Source: Kineothrix sp. IPX-CK (GTDB taxonomy: Bacteria > Bacillota > Clostridia > Lachnospirales > Lachnospiraceae). Taken from it: DNA of 64,000 bases. The stretch covers positions 3,472,001 through 3,536,000 of the forward strand of contig NZ_CP146256.1 in assembly GCF_039134705.1 (NCBI RefSeq), given 5' to 3'. The notes under the pieces are model-generated. The model was not told where the DNA came from, made no database searches, and was given only the letters and a program-made list of their open reading frames with translations. Positions within the stretch are counted from its first letter, which is position 1. Each line of letters starts with the position of its first letter. Positions 25,264 through 33,262 of the stretch are shown in pieces. Both the position numbers and the translations under genes were made by a program.

Positions 25264-25763
25264 AAATTTTCCTCCTTTTCAATCCTCGCCCTATCCCGCG
25301 CTGCCGACCGATACATCATAAGCAACATTTCAGATACCGGTCTACTTCTATCTTTTTTTCGTAACGCTTGTTTAATTGATTTTAATTTGCGCCACTCTCC
25401 GAAGTAACTTATTTCGCCCGGTACATACACGCCGACGTTATAGGGGATTTCATCTTTGACACTCTCGAATACTTCTTCCGGCATAACGTAATAATTAAAA
25501 TCTCCGAGAAAGTTATGCCCGTTTTTGGAGCGGAAGTCCGCTACCGATGATTTCACCTCATAGCAATAAAAATCTCCCCTTTCTATGCCGGACACTGTAT
25601 TGTTCACAGGCTTGAATTGCATGAAATCAACTCTTACTGGATTACTTGTAGAATAATCAAATGTAACTTCCCGCGCCCAATAAATCCGAGGGTCATTATG
25701 TGGGTTTATATGTTTTTGGACGGAGAGGGATAATTGCTTTGTAATCTCCGGTCTATCACTCAT
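25260..25763 (-). CDS. PD-(D/E)XK-like nuclease fold protein
   Basis: 167 residues from the ATG at 25763 (overlap ATGA with the preceding stop; GGAGGGCGG upstream). VRVDFMQF followed by GDFYCYEVKSSVADFRS resembles the D...E-x-K core of MmcB-like endonuclease-fold proteins, and the FNYYVMPEEVFE segment is also family-like. It may process DNA or counter restriction. Catalysis is inferred from the motif alone. Confidence 0.6.
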   Translation of the reverse strand: MSDRPEITKQLSLSVQKHINPHNDPRIYWAREVTFDYSTSNPVRVDFMQFKPVNNTVSGIERGDFYCYEVKSSVADFRSKNGHNFLGDFNYYVMPEEVFESVKDEIPYNVGVYVPGEISYFGEWRKLKSIKQALRKKDRSRPVSEMLLMMYRSAARDRARIEKEENL

Positions 25764-26292
25764 GACCGCCCTCCATTTCTGCCAGCTTTGCTTCGGCTTC
25801 TTCGCGGGTAAGAAATACGGTTTTGCCGATATCCTCAATATCAAAGTCTATAGCATCCAACATCTCATCATCCCTACTGGCGATAGCTTCGAAGCTTATG
25901 CCGATGCAAATATGTACTGAATTAACTTCATACGACAATATTCCAAAATATTCTGAATCAGAATAAATAATATCCCCAACCTTACACGGTAACCGCATGA
26001 GTAAGCCGTTTTCCTCTGCTCTTTGATATTCCCGCAATTCTGCCAGTATTTTTGCGGTCTGACTGTTAAAGAAGTCATTAATCTCCGTTATTCGCTCCGG
26101 GGTAAGTCCAGTATCCTCGTAGTCCGCGACCGTCTCGGCAAGGCTTAATAAAATTTGTCGCGCCCATTCCTCATCCCTGTGTTCAACAACATCAACGATA
26201 TTATATAATCCTTGTTCGTCATCGGGGTTTTTGAAGGCTATCTGTTCCCATTCATCGAGTCCCAAATCCAATCTTCTCGTTAATCTCTCCAT
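25756..26292 (-). CDS. hypothetical early protein
   Basis: 178 residues from the ATG at 26292 behind GGAGGTG. Starts MERLTRRLDLGLDEW, with YEDTGLTPERITEIND in the middle, a common element of small Clostridia phage proteins, and a C-terminal MRLPCKVGDIIYSDSEYFGI beta region. The longer upstream frame lacks an SD. Function unknown. Confidence 0.65.
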   Translation of the reverse strand: MERLTRRLDLGLDEWEQIAFKNPDDEQGLYNIVDVVEHRDEEWARQILLSLAETVADYEDTGLTPERITEINDFFNSQTAKILAELREYQRAEENGLLMRLPCKVGDIIYSDSEYFGILSYEVNSVHICIGISFEAIASRDDEMLDAIDFDIEDIGKTVFLTREEAEAKLAEMEGGHE

Positions 26293-26293
26293 T

Positions 26294-26317
26294 CTACACC
26301 TCCGAATCCTGCGGCAT
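26294..26317 (-). repeat. 24-bp gene-junction repeat, copy 1
   Basis: The 24 bases encode MPQDSEV plus stop and include the SD (GGAGG) of the next gene. They match 26,866-26,889 at 22 of 24 positions. A 10-base part (GGAGGTGTAG) also ends the YopX-like gene at 26,455-26,464. Likely a recombination linker. Confidence 0.65.
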
Positions 26318-26449
26318 GAACCCGCGAAACACATCCAGTAGTTTTCTATCGTTTTCATAGCACTGTTTTGCTTGATTACAAGGGGTGTCGCACTTATAAT
26401 AACTCTCTCTTTTGTCTGCCTCTTTGCAATGCTCACATGGTTTATTCAT
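26294..26449 (-). CDS. small cysteine-rich protein
   Basis: 51 residues: MNKPCEHCKEADKRESYYK then CDTPCNQAKQC. Four to five cysteines suggest a zinc knuckle. GGAGGTG precedes the ATG at 26449. It ends MPQDSEV, the same end as the unrelated 104-residue protein at 26,866-27,180, caused by a shared 24-bp DNA junction. Confidence 0.7.
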   Translation of the reverse strand: MNKPCEHCKEADKRESYYKCDTPCNQAKQCYENDRKLLDVFRGFMPQDSEV

Positions 26450-26454
26450 CCCGT

Positions 26455-26856
26455 CTACACCTCCAACAATTCCGGGTTATCAATTTTATTGCCAAGTCTT
26501 ACAACCGTTGTTTTTCCGGTATCATTCGGGCACAATCCCCAGCTTATACCTTTTTGCCAAGCAGGATACATGAGCCATAATCCATCGACGCGACGCTTAA
26601 CCGTTCCTCTTGCGCGAACTCCCTCGCTCCACGCTTCCACAATATCATTCTCCCAAATCAGCTTATCGTTCTTATCTTTCAATCCTGTGCACTGGCAGAG
26701 GGTTGCGGGATCTATTTTAATTGCATATAGGGCGGATGCGCTTTGAGGAACGATATAGTCCTTCTCATCCCCCGCACTGCCGTATCTTATATAACATCCC
26801 ACCATCCATTGTCCATTATCCACTCTCTTTGCTTTGTATAAATATCTATCTTCCAT
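26455..26856 (-). CDS. YopX family protein
   Basis: 133 residues. YLYKAKRVDNGQWMVGCYIR, WENDIVEAW and the C-terminal IDNPELLEV match the YopX family (SPbeta YopX), a barrel-like protein of unknown function in early phage operons. ENDIV and DNPELL are its two conserved motifs. Confidence 0.88.
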   Translation of the reverse strand: MEDRYLYKAKRVDNGQWMVGCYIRYGSAGDEKDYIVPQSASALYAIKIDPATLCQCTGLKDKNDKLIWENDIVEAWSEGVRARGTVKRRVDGLWLMYPAWQKGISWGLCPNDTGKTTVVRLGNKIDNPELLEV

Positions 26857-26865
26857 TGCTTAATC

Positions 26866-26889
26866 CTACACCTCCGAATCTTGTGGCAT
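26866..26889 (-). repeat. 24-bp gene-junction repeat, copy 2
   Basis: Same sequence as 26,294-26,317 with two changes in third codon positions. Here it ends the 104-residue protein and carries the SD-like GGAGG for the YopX gene. Confidence 0.65.
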
Positions 26890-27180
26890 TTGCAACACCA
26901 CGTTATTGGCAATTAATCCAGGTACGCTTGTTTGCGCTGTATAATCGTAATGGTTCTCTGTCCATAGACTACCTGTGTAAGCATTTTGTATCATATCCAA
27001 CACCTTGATAGCTTTTTCCTCCGTAGAATAATTTCCCATTTCTACCTGTGCAACCTCTTGTGACTGCATCTCATATACCGCACATACTCCAAAATCACAA
27101 TCATTTTTATACGATATAGCCACTCCATGATAATTGCTAAAGTTGATTAATTGTTTCTTGCTCTGACTTCTTATTAACAT
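26866..27180 (-). CDS. conserved hypothetical phage protein
   Basis: 104 residues; MLIRSQSKKQLINFSNYHGV is the start typical of a small family frequent in Clostridia phages. NYSTEEKAIKVLDMIQNAY follows. Function unknown. Ends in the shared MPQDSEV junction. Confidence 0.7.
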   Translation of the reverse strand: MLIRSQSKKQLINFSNYHGVAISYKNDCDFGVCAVYEMQSQEVAQVEMGNYSTEEKAIKVLDMIQNAYTGSLWTENHYDYTAQTSVPGLIANNVVLQMPQDSEV

Positions 27181-27371
27181 TTTTCTTCCTCCCTAACCAA
27201 ACTATTAATATCAACCGTTATTCCATCAAATTTGCCCGTCTGCATGTATGTGGCAGTGTCAAATACGCTTATACCGGACTTGCTTAATGCCACGGAGCAG
27301 TTATTGTCTATAAGCGTCCTGCGTAGTATTTCAAAAGCAAGTTGCAGGGATTGTTTCGTTTCCTCTGTCAT
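27174..27371 (-). CDS. small hypothetical protein
   Basis: 65 residues with a helical start (MTEETKQSLQLAFEILRRTL). It overlaps the next gene by seven bases. No family recognised; similar helical small genes are common in early operons. Confidence 0.6.
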   Translation of the reverse strand: MTEETKQSLQLAFEILRRTLIDNNCSVALSKSGISVFDTATYMQTGKFDGITVDINSLVREEEKC

Positions 27372-27374
27372 GAT

Positions 27375-27734
27375 TCAATCCTCCTTCGGCTCGTAAGGCT
27401 GCGGTAACGGCTGCCATGCGATAATTTTTAAATGCTTTGCTCTTCGCCACTTCCCATCTACAAACTCCACTTCTCCGACTGCTCTTGTTTGTAAAATTCT
27501 ATTGTCGGTTCTTAAACTGTGTACTTCTTCGGTTACGGTATAGTTCCCGTTTCCTTCCGGCAGACGCTCACTGGCTGAAATCCAACCGTTGTTATATTCA
27601 GCAGCAACTTCTTTTACAACTTCAATAGCATCTTCTCTTTTCCACGCCCCTACCGGTGTAAAGCTGTCCAGCGAATACAATGTCCTCGCATCTTTATGTA
27701 ATTTTTCAATTATCTTTTCAAATACTTCCTGCAT
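27375..27734 (-). CDS. DUF551 domain protein
   Basis: 119 residues. WISASERLPEGNGNY near residue 51 and IIAWQPLPQPYEPKED at the end are the two marks of DUF551, a short beta domain in many phage genes; the N-terminal 45 residues are an added helical part (FEKIIEKLHKDARTLYSL). Function unknown. Confidence 0.82.
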   Translation of the reverse strand: MQEVFEKIIEKLHKDARTLYSLDSFTPVGAWKREDAIEVVKEVAAEYNNGWISASERLPEGNGNYTVTEEVHSLRTDNRILQTRAVGEVEFVDGKWRRAKHLKIIAWQPLPQPYEPKED

Positions 27735-27791
27735 ACCTCATCCTCCTATCTCCACCGCCCACTGTTTAGATGTGGTAAGGTGGGTAAAAAA

Positions 27792-28397
27792 TCAAATACA
27801 TCCACTATATTCTGCAGGAGCATACATCCAATCAACATCTTTCCGACATGGATACATATTTTTAAATTTTGGAATATAATCAAACTGCTCCGGTTGGTCG
27901 TATTTAAATTCCTGCTGTTCCATAAATTTCTTGATATTTTTAGCCGTATCATCAATGATGTGCTCGTAAGTCATAAACTCTTTCACATATAACAATCCGC
28001 TCCCGATTCTGGCATAAAAAGCTTTCATTTCTCTATTGTCGCATTCTCTGATATAGCGATAGGCAATTACTTCACTCGCTTTAATCTTCGCGCCTATCAT
28101 TACATTATGATTGTTTATATATGCTTCTGCGACTTCTTTAGCGGATTTATATTCTGTAAAAGTTTCAATGCCTAGGCGACTATTTAATGTGACACCATAG
28201 CATCCGCCCTTTACTTTAAGCCTATATCCTCGGTCATTATCACCGCAAATCCATGACTTTTCATCATATACCGTATATTTGATGACATCTCCACGAAGAA
28301 CTTTATATACCGTTTGTCCTATACTGAGCAATATGGGAGGTTCTTTTATTTCTTCTGCGGGGTTTATGATGTCAAACATATTTATCTGTCCTATCAT
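27792..28397 (-). CDS. hypothetical early protein
   Basis: 201 residues. Begins MIGQINMFDIINPAEEIKEP; a beta domain with IGQTVYKVLRGDVIKYTVYD (about 26-45) resembles the small SH3-like modules found in phage regulators. It overlaps the methyltransferase stop by four bases. No firm family. Confidence 0.6.
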   Translation of the reverse strand: MIGQINMFDIINPAEEIKEPPILLSIGQTVYKVLRGDVIKYTVYDEKSWICGDNDRGYRLKVKGGCYGVTLNSRLGIETFTEYKSAKEVAEAYINNHNVMIGAKIKASEVIAYRYIRECDNREMKAFYARIGSGLLYVKEFMTYEHIIDDTAKNIKKFMEQQEFKYDQPEQFDYIPKFKNMYPCRKDVDWMYAPAEYSGCI

Positions 28398-29032
28398 GGC
28401 ATTACCTCCATGAACTCCCTTAGCCGCATCTGTGCCGTCTCAATCTGCAGTCTCTTCTTTGAATCTCCATAGTAGTCTGGGTCTTTCTCAAACCCTACAT
28501 AATCAAATCCCTCGTTTTCGAACGCTATTAGGCTGCTCGCACTGCCGACATGAGTATCTAACAACTTCCATCCAGATTTTGCGCATTGTCTTACAATCCA
28601 TTGATAAAGGTCTATCGGTTTCTGTGTGGGATGAATCCTATTTACATTTGATACATACTTTCTGTATATCTTGGAAGTACCTGGGAGATTTGTCCACGCA
28701 TATTCACACATGCTAAAGGTAACTTCTTCTGAAATTTGCGGTTTATCCCATACAAAGAAACATTTAGTAGGTGGAAGATTAAAATAATTCCCCCCCCATA
28801 TTACCTGATATCTGCTTACCCTAAACAATTCTTCAAAGTAACCATCGGAAGGTATTTCATCGTCCCATGAAACCTTCTTATAACTGCTATTTTTGTCTCC
28901 CTTTCTCCTTCCGATATTGTGATTAATACTTATTCCATATGGAGGGTCCACAATAGCCAAATCAAAATATTTATCAGGAAATTCCTTCATCCCGTCCATG
29001 CAATCCATGTTGTAATAACCAAAATTCATCAT
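28394..29032 (-). CDS. solitary DNA methyltransferase (N4/N6, beta type)
   Basis: 212 residues. The catalytic motif IVDPPYGI (28-34) comes first, and the SAM-binding motif LLDTHVGSASS comes late, giving the beta-class order. HPTQKPIDLYQWIVRQ lies between, as in phage N6/N4 methylases. It methylates adenine or N4-cytosine in the phage or host DNA; the target is unknown. No restriction enzyme gene is near. It follows the second methyltransferase with an ATGATG overlap. Confidence 0.88.
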   Translation of the reverse strand: MMNFGYYNMDCMDGMKEFPDKYFDLAIVDPPYGISINHNIGRRKGDKNSSYKKVSWDDEIPSDGYFEELFRVSRYQVIWGGNYFNLPPTKCFFVWDKPQISEEVTFSMCEYAWTNLPGTSKIYRKYVSNVNRIHPTQKPIDLYQWIVRQCAKSGWKLLDTHVGSASSLIAFENEGFDYVGFEKDPDYYGDSKKRLQIETAQMRLREFMEVMP

Positions 29033-29835
29033 GGCAACACCCCCGGTATTTCAAACAGCGTCGTTTGTCCTGCTATTTGGTCTTTCTCATAGATGTAGGT
29101 ATCAGACAACATTTCATTTACAGCTCTTTTATAGATTGCTTTTGATATTTCAAATCCGTAACTGCTCCGACCGAGCTCCTTACTCGCTCTAAGTGTAGAA
29201 CCACTGCCGGCGCATGGATCGATAACCGTATCACCTTCATCCGTAAAGATTTCTATGAGCTGCCGTAAAAGAGAAACCGGCTTTTGATTCGGGTGTATTT
29301 TGGGGTAAACCTTCGGATCATCTTTTGTCCAATTAAACCAGTTAAAAATCATATGGCCGTCATTATTAAACTTCGGTAGTTTATCACGGTAAAGCACAAG
29401 ACCGTATTCCGTGGCTCCTACAATTTTCATATTTGCTTTTAGTACTTGCGCGGAATAATTTTTGATAAACACAAGCGGTATGTGTTTTTTAAATCCATAC
29501 TTTTCAGCGTATTTGATTACTATTTCCAACTGCTGAAATGAACAAAAGATTATCATGCAAGGGGCTTTCCCTACTTCTTTCGGCTCTTTCTTCAATAGCC
29601 GATTACAAAAGTGAAAATACTCCGCAATGTTGAAATTAAAATCCGTATTAAAGAATGCTTTTCCCGCCTTGTCACTCTCTCCTTTTTTGTTATCTCCATC
29701 TATGTACCATTCCAAGCTAGAAGCATAGGCATTTACACCTAAATTGTAAGGAATATCTGCAATTACTAACTGTGCTTTTGGTATTCCGTACCGCTTGTAG
29801 TTTTGGAAATTATCATTAAATAATTCTGTTTTCAT
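29029..29835 (-). CDS. solitary DNA methyltransferase 2
   Basis: 268 residues from the ATG at 29835; the SD is weak and a TTG lies nine bases earlier. VIADIPYNLG at about 26-35 is the catalytic D-P-P-Y variant (DIPY) and VIDPCAGSGSTLRASKELG near residue 205 is the SAM motif. HPNQKPVSLLRQLIEIF supports the N6/N4 class. It differs from its neighbour in target region, so the pair likely modifies two sites. Palindromes lie in front of it. Confidence 0.86.
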   Translation of the reverse strand: MKTELFNDNFQNYKRYGIPKAQLVIADIPYNLGVNAYASSLEWYIDGDNKKGESDKAGKAFFNTDFNFNIAEYFHFCNRLLKKEPKEVGKAPCMIIFCSFQQLEIVIKYAEKYGFKKHIPLVFIKNYSAQVLKANMKIVGATEYGLVLYRDKLPKFNNDGHMIFNWFNWTKDDPKVYPKIHPNQKPVSLLRQLIEIFTDEGDTVIDPCAGSGSTLRASKELGRSSYGFEISKAIYKRAVNEMLSDTYIYEKDQIAGQTTLFEIPGVLP

Positions 29836-29851
29836 ATCTACCAAGAGAAGC

Positions 29852-29874
29852 GAACGTTCATTGTCCGGCCGGAC
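29852..29874. promoter_or_regulatory. double palindrome before the methyltransferase pair
   Basis: GAACGTTC (29852-29859) and GTCCGGCCGGAC (29863-29874), three bases apart, sit in the only gap of this part of the operon, between the clamp-like gene and the methylase. They may be an operator or the methylase's own sites. Confidence 0.5.
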
Positions 29875-29894
29875 TTCGTTTCCCTTTCTAAATT

Positions 29895-30470
29895 TTAGTG
29901 ATTTATTTTTACTCCTAAAACAACCTTGAGATTCTGTTTGCCTTGTCTGTTTCCGCTTCGGATAATAACTGGCTCATTTGGCTCTCTTACGTCCATTTCT
30001 ATTACCGGTTGCCAATCTTCGGTATTCTTGGCCGCTTTCATGGCATCCTCCAAGTATGTCGCATTAATTCCTATCGTTTTTATAGGAGCGTCTTTCTGCA
30101 TTTTAGCCAATTCTTCATCTACCCTAAAATACTCGCCCTCCGGCTGAACGCACCCAACAATGAACTCCCCTAAACGTATCAAGAGTTTCTTGTCAACAAG
30201 TTCTAATTCCGCATGGCGCGCTCCTTTCACAATTACCGGAATCTTTGGAGATATGAAACATGAGAAAGATTCATCTGCTTCCATCAGTTTTCCGTATTCT
30301 ATGGAAATTCGATAACCGTCAAGCGCCTCCGCTTTGATTTCCATTGATTTTGCATCAACAATCACATGTATATACTGCATCAGCTTATTGTTGGCATCTT
30401 CCCATCTTGTAAACTTCTTTGTATTATCAATGAGTCTTTTAAACTCCTTTGCATCTAATATTGCTTTCAT
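29895..30470 (-). CDS. sliding-clamp-like (DnaN fold) phage protein
   Basis: 191 residues. MKAILDAKEFKRLIDNTKKF, KAEALDGYRISIEYGK, PEGEYFRVDE and the end EPVIIRSGN resemble the domain pattern of DNA polymerase III beta, but with about half of the usual length, as in other phage versions. It could tether polymerase or other replication proteins. Located in the replication block of the early operon. Confidence 0.65.
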   Translation of the reverse strand: MKAILDAKEFKRLIDNTKKFTRWEDANNKLMQYIHVIVDAKSMEIKAEALDGYRISIEYGKLMEADESFSCFISPKIPVIVKGARHAELELVDKKLLIRLGEFIVGCVQPEGEYFRVDEELAKMQKDAPIKTIGINATYLEDAMKAAKNTEDWQPVIEMDVREPNEPVIIRSGNRQGKQNLKVVLGVKINH

Positions 30471-30481
30471 AAATCATCCTC

Positions 30482-30928
30482 CTATAAACTCATAATATCC
30501 GGCGTGTCATACAGCGAATCCAATACATCCACGTACCGCTTACCGCCCTCTACCATTCTTTCTGGTGCTTTTCTTGGCTTGGCGTAAATCAGCTTGCTTT
30601 CATCAATTATCGGCTCCGACGGTCTCACATCATGCATAACGTTTTTCCGGCATCCTGCCTTGTTGAGATTTTTACATATGGTACTAATACAAAATCCCGT
30701 CTTCTCGCTGATTTCCGCAAGCGTCATGCCATCCTCGCGCATTTTTACTAAATCCGTGATGTGATCCATAGCAAACTTTTCGCGGGATAATCCGGTCTTA
30801 CTAAGCATCGTCTGGACAGTTCCGGGCATATACCCCATCTTGTCCGCTATTTCTTTGATTGACATGCCGCTTTCATACATGGCCCGCATATCTTTTAATT
30901 TCTGCTCTGTTGATTTTCTCATCTTCAT
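30482..30928 (-). CDS. double helix-turn-helix protein
   Basis: 148 residues with two helix-turn-helix units, MSIKEIADKMGYMPGTVQTM (about 22-41) and MTLAEISEKTGFCISTICKN (about 69-88), like Hin-type HTH repeats. A conserved YVDVLDSLYDTP end follows. Probably a transcription regulator of phage genes. No clear SD in front of the ATG. Confidence 0.68.
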   Translation of the reverse strand: MKMRKSTEQKLKDMRAMYESGMSIKEIADKMGYMPGTVQTMLSKTGLSREKFAMDHITDLVKMREDGMTLAEISEKTGFCISTICKNLNKAGCRKNVMHDVRPSEPIIDESKLIYAKPRKAPERMVEGGKRYVDVLDSLYDTPDIMSL

Positions 30929-30994
30929 TTTTTGGAGTAAAAGCGCTTTTCTGGTCGACCAAACCTCATACTCCTTTTTTAGTTAAATCTCAGT

Positions 30995-31180
30995 TTAACA
31001 AAATTCACTTTTGAATTCTGATATAAAACCCTCAACCATTTCTTTCATATTGCTATATGTTTTAGAATTGCCTTTCGCTGGATCGTAGTTCATGGCAACC
31101 AATGCCCTTAATTCTCCAAATGCTTTTTCAGTCTGCGCAATTTGCAGATTATATGTGTGACCATAGGCCAAATTCTCCAA
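30995..31180 (-). CDS. small helical hypothetical protein (TTG start)
   Basis: 61 residues. The start is TTG at 31180 with a perfect GGGAGGTGA four bases upstream; no ATG is near. MENLAYGHTYNLQIAQTEKA then a helical body. Function unknown. Confidence 0.6.
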   Translation of the reverse strand: MENLAYGHTYNLQIAQTEKAFGELRALVAMNYDPAKGNSKTYSNMKEMVEGFISEFKSEFC

Positions 31181-31199
31181 AATATCACCTCCCTTTTAC

Positions 31200-31259
31200 T
31201 CAATCAAATTTTAATTTCAGAACTTCATCAATTTCGTTTCTGTGATATTTACGCTTCAT
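31200..31259 (-). CDS. very small ORF of 19 codons
   Basis: MKRKYHRNEIDEVLKLKFD, with GGAG ten bases before the ATG. It fills the gap between two small genes. It may be a real micropeptide or the leftover of a longer gene. Confidence 0.3.
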   Translation of the reverse strand: MKRKYHRNEIDEVLKLKFD

Positions 31260-31262
31260 AAT

Positions 31263-31454
31263 TTATTTACTCCTTCTAAGAGAGAAATCTGCTCTTAAAA
31301 AGCTGTTTGCATCGGCAACAAATATTCCATCCCCTTTAGTTGGGTGATTATGAAATTCTTTTAGCTTAGTAATTGCATCTGCTCTATTTTCTGCGTTTAT
31401 CGGTATCTCATATTCATAAATTTCACGTACAATACCTTCATACTCTTTCATCAT
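31263..31454 (-). CDS. DpnD/PcfM-like small protein
   Basis: 63 residues: YEYEIPINAENRADAITKLK and GIFVADANSFLRADF match the beta-hairpin/helix pattern of the DpnD/PcfM-like family. Function not established. Single small gene in the early operon. Confidence 0.55.
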   Translation of the reverse strand: MMKEYEGIVREIYEYEIPINAENRADAITKLKEFHNHPTKGDGIFVADANSFLRADFSLRRSK

Positions 31455-31469
31455 ATCTCCTTTAGAATT

Positions 31470-31724
31470 TTAATTTACCGACTTCTCATACACTGTAAGG
31501 GCGTATATCGCGTCCAGAAGCTCATCTTCATCCATGACGGTCAATTCTTCAAAGATTTCCTTTTCGCTTTCTTCGAGGTCGGGAAACACCCTTAAAACCT
31601 TCCCTTCGAGTGAATCGGCACAGTACGTATTATTTCTTTCCCATGTCTCTGTAAATTCCATACCCATAAATGTTAATGTTCTGGATAATATGCCGTCCTT
31701 GATTTCCATTTTATAACTTGCCAT
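31470..31724 (-). CDS. small hypothetical protein
   Basis: 84 residues with an acidic helical end (EEIFEELTVMDEDELLDAIY-type). A beta start (MASYKMEIKDGILSRTLTFM) suggests a small alpha/beta fold. No family recognised. Confidence 0.6.
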   Translation of the reverse strand: MASYKMEIKDGILSRTLTFMGMEFTETWERNNTYCADSLEGKVLRVFPDLEESEKEIFEELTVMDEDELLDAIYALTVYEKSVN

Positions 31725-31726
31725 TA

Positions 31727-31957
31727 TTAATCCTCCGATACTTCAAAGTGCTGTTTCAAATCTTCCTCGGTGACTTCAACCCATCCGAACTCTTCAGCTC
31801 CCCCGATACATTCAAGGTGTACTTCTCCACCAAGTAAATTATTATCGTCCTCGCGTATCCATGTGGAACCTATTGGCACGCAATAATATTCGCCAGTAGG
31901 AAAACACTGCTCATCATATTTTTCTAACTGAATTTCCTTTATGCATTTATATTCCAT
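31727..31957 (-). CDS. small hypothetical protein
   Basis: 76 residues, acidic, with two Trp and a Cys (CIKEIQLEKYDEQCFPTGEY). Ends HFEVSED, encoded by a 20-bp junction also found at the end of the 80-residue protein near 35,800. No family recognised. Confidence 0.62.
   Translation of the reverse strand: MEYKCIKEIQLEKYDEQCFPTGEYYCVPIGSTWIREDDNNLLGGEVHLECIGGAEEFGWVEVTEEDLKQHFEVSED
31731..31750 (-). repeat. 20-bp gene-junction repeat, copy 1
   Basis: Minus-strand CACTTTGAAGTATCGGAGGA, identical at 19 of 20 positions to 35,798-35,817. It ends one gene and supplies GGAGG to the next. Confidence 0.65.
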
Positions 31958-32106
31958 TCCTTCCCCTTTCCCGCCATATAGAATGGCTTGCGGCTATTTA
32001 CCTTCTTGGCATAGTCCGATACGTCTCTCTCGATCTGGTAAAGCCTTCGGTTATTACCTGCTGTTTGTATATGATTGTTTTGAGCGTGTGAATTACTTTT
32101 ATTCAT
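31939..32106 (-). CDS. small basic hypothetical protein
   Basis: 55 residues: MNKSNSHAQNNHIQTAGNNR then helical YQIERDVSDYAKKVNSRKPF. GGAGG precedes the ATG at 32106, and its end overlaps the next gene by 19 bases. No family recognised; likely nucleic-acid binding because of its charge. Confidence 0.6.
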   Translation of the reverse strand: MNKSNSHAQNNHIQTAGNNRRLYQIERDVSDYAKKVNSRKPFYMAGKGKEWNINA

Positions 32107-32117
32107 CCGCCATCCTC

Positions 32118-32873
32118 CTATCGAATCTTTAAAAGCTGCTCTTCCAATGCCTTAAAATCATAATCATGCTGTTCGAATTGGTTAAAAGCATTTTCTTTTT
32201 TTGCTGGTGCCGTAGGCTTTTTATATTTCCCCGGAAGGTATTTCTCAAAATCCGCTTTCTTAAGCCAGTTATGAGACATCGTGATAAATTGCTCTTGAGT
32301 ACCAAGGATTTTACAATGTTTCGAATAGTTTTTTGCGGCTATGATCAAATCATCCTCAGAAAATATACTGCTTGCCAGTGCGTATTCCTTTTCGGTTTCG
32401 AACCGATTATCAGGACGAGGATAACAAGAATAAAATTCCTCAAACTTCCTCGGAGGGGATATAGGGGTTATTATGTTTTTGTTTTGTTTATGTTTATCTT
32501 TATTAATAGGTACACTTTGTGGTTCACACTGTGGTACGGTTTGTGGGTCACTTTGTGGTACAAACTGTGGTACATTTTTTGTATCATTTTGTACCACAAG
32601 ACTATTTACATGATAAGAAGCTGATTGATTACCTCCACGAGACTTCCATTTGATATAGCCATCCTGCTCTAAGCGGTTCCTTGCTCTTTTTATTGCCTGT
32701 GCATTTAATCCCGATTTCAGCATCAGGACTGATACGGCTACCGTAAACTCTTGCTGCCAACCCGTTTTATTTGCTATGGACATAAGCGCATGCCATAAAG
32801 CGATGGCGGGTGAGGGTAGCGGATTTAGTTCGAGCCTATCGTAAAATGCTTTTATTTCTGATAAGTAGTTCAA
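32118..32873 (-). CDS. phage replication initiator (helix-turn-helix, DnaD-like)
   Basis: 251 residues. N-terminal winged helix about 1-90 (PAIALWHALMSIANKTGW, LNAQAIKRARNRLEQDGYI), then a proline/glutamine linker with VPQ and EPQ repeats (VPQFVPQSDPQTVPQ), then a C-terminal KKADFEKYLPGKYKKP region. This is the form of the replisome organiser in Firmicutes phages that binds the origin and loads helicase. The repeat linker is a typical source of length variation. No origin repeat is obvious within the gene. Confidence 0.72.
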   Translation of the reverse strand: MNYLSEIKAFYDRLELNPLPSPAIALWHALMSIANKTGWQQEFTVAVSVLMLKSGLNAQAIKRARNRLEQDGYIKWKSRGGNQSASYHVNSLVVQNDTKNVPQFVPQSDPQTVPQCEPQSVPINKDKHKQNKNIITPISPPRKFEEFYSCYPRPDNRFETEKEYALASSIFSEDDLIIAAKNYSKHCKILGTQEQFITMSHNWLKKADFEKYLPGKYKKPTAPAKKENAFNQFEQHDYDFKALEEQLLKIR

Positions 32874-32887
32874 ATGGTTATCACCGC

Positions 32888-33262
32888 CTATTCTATCTCT
32901 ACAATTTCGACCTCTATCCGAGGGTTGTTTTTATCTATGTAAAACGCATCTGTAAATCCTTTGATATTATTCCATCCGTCATTTTCGAGTATGCCATCCT
33001 TCACAAGTGCATCTTGGATTACTTTACGGCCAAAGGATGAGATATTATCTAAATCTCTGCGGCTGTCTTTTTCGTGCCAATGATATGACATCATCACTGG
33101 CTTTTGGATTTTAACACCGCGAAGGCAGCGCCTAATGGCCATAAAGACAAGCATTTCATTATCGGCTTTCATTCCTGCGCCCTTGTATTTACTGGCGCGT
33201 TCTGCTCTTATATAGTCATTCAGATTATCCAATCTTCCGGGTATGGTTAGTAAGTATTTCAT
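32888..33262 (-). CDS. RusA-like Holliday junction resolvase
   Basis: 124 residues from the ATG at 33262, with GGAAGGATA before it. KDSRRDLDNISSFGRKVIQD (about 67-86) is the RusA acidic active-site motif, and GFTDAFYIDKNNPRIEVEI follows. It resolves recombination branches in phage DNA. The gene start overlaps the next gene's end by 38 bases. Confidence 0.85.
   Translation of the reverse strand: MKYLLTIPGRLDNLNDYIRAERASKYKGAGMKADNEMLVFMAIRRCLRGVKIQKPVMMSYHWHEKDSRRDLDNISSFGRKVIQDALVKDGILENDGWNNIKGFTDAFYIDKNNPRIEVEIVEIE

Noticed and set aside
29852..29859. GAACGTTC as a second LexA box
   Set aside because: The LexA box needs four bases between GAAC and GTTC; here there are none.
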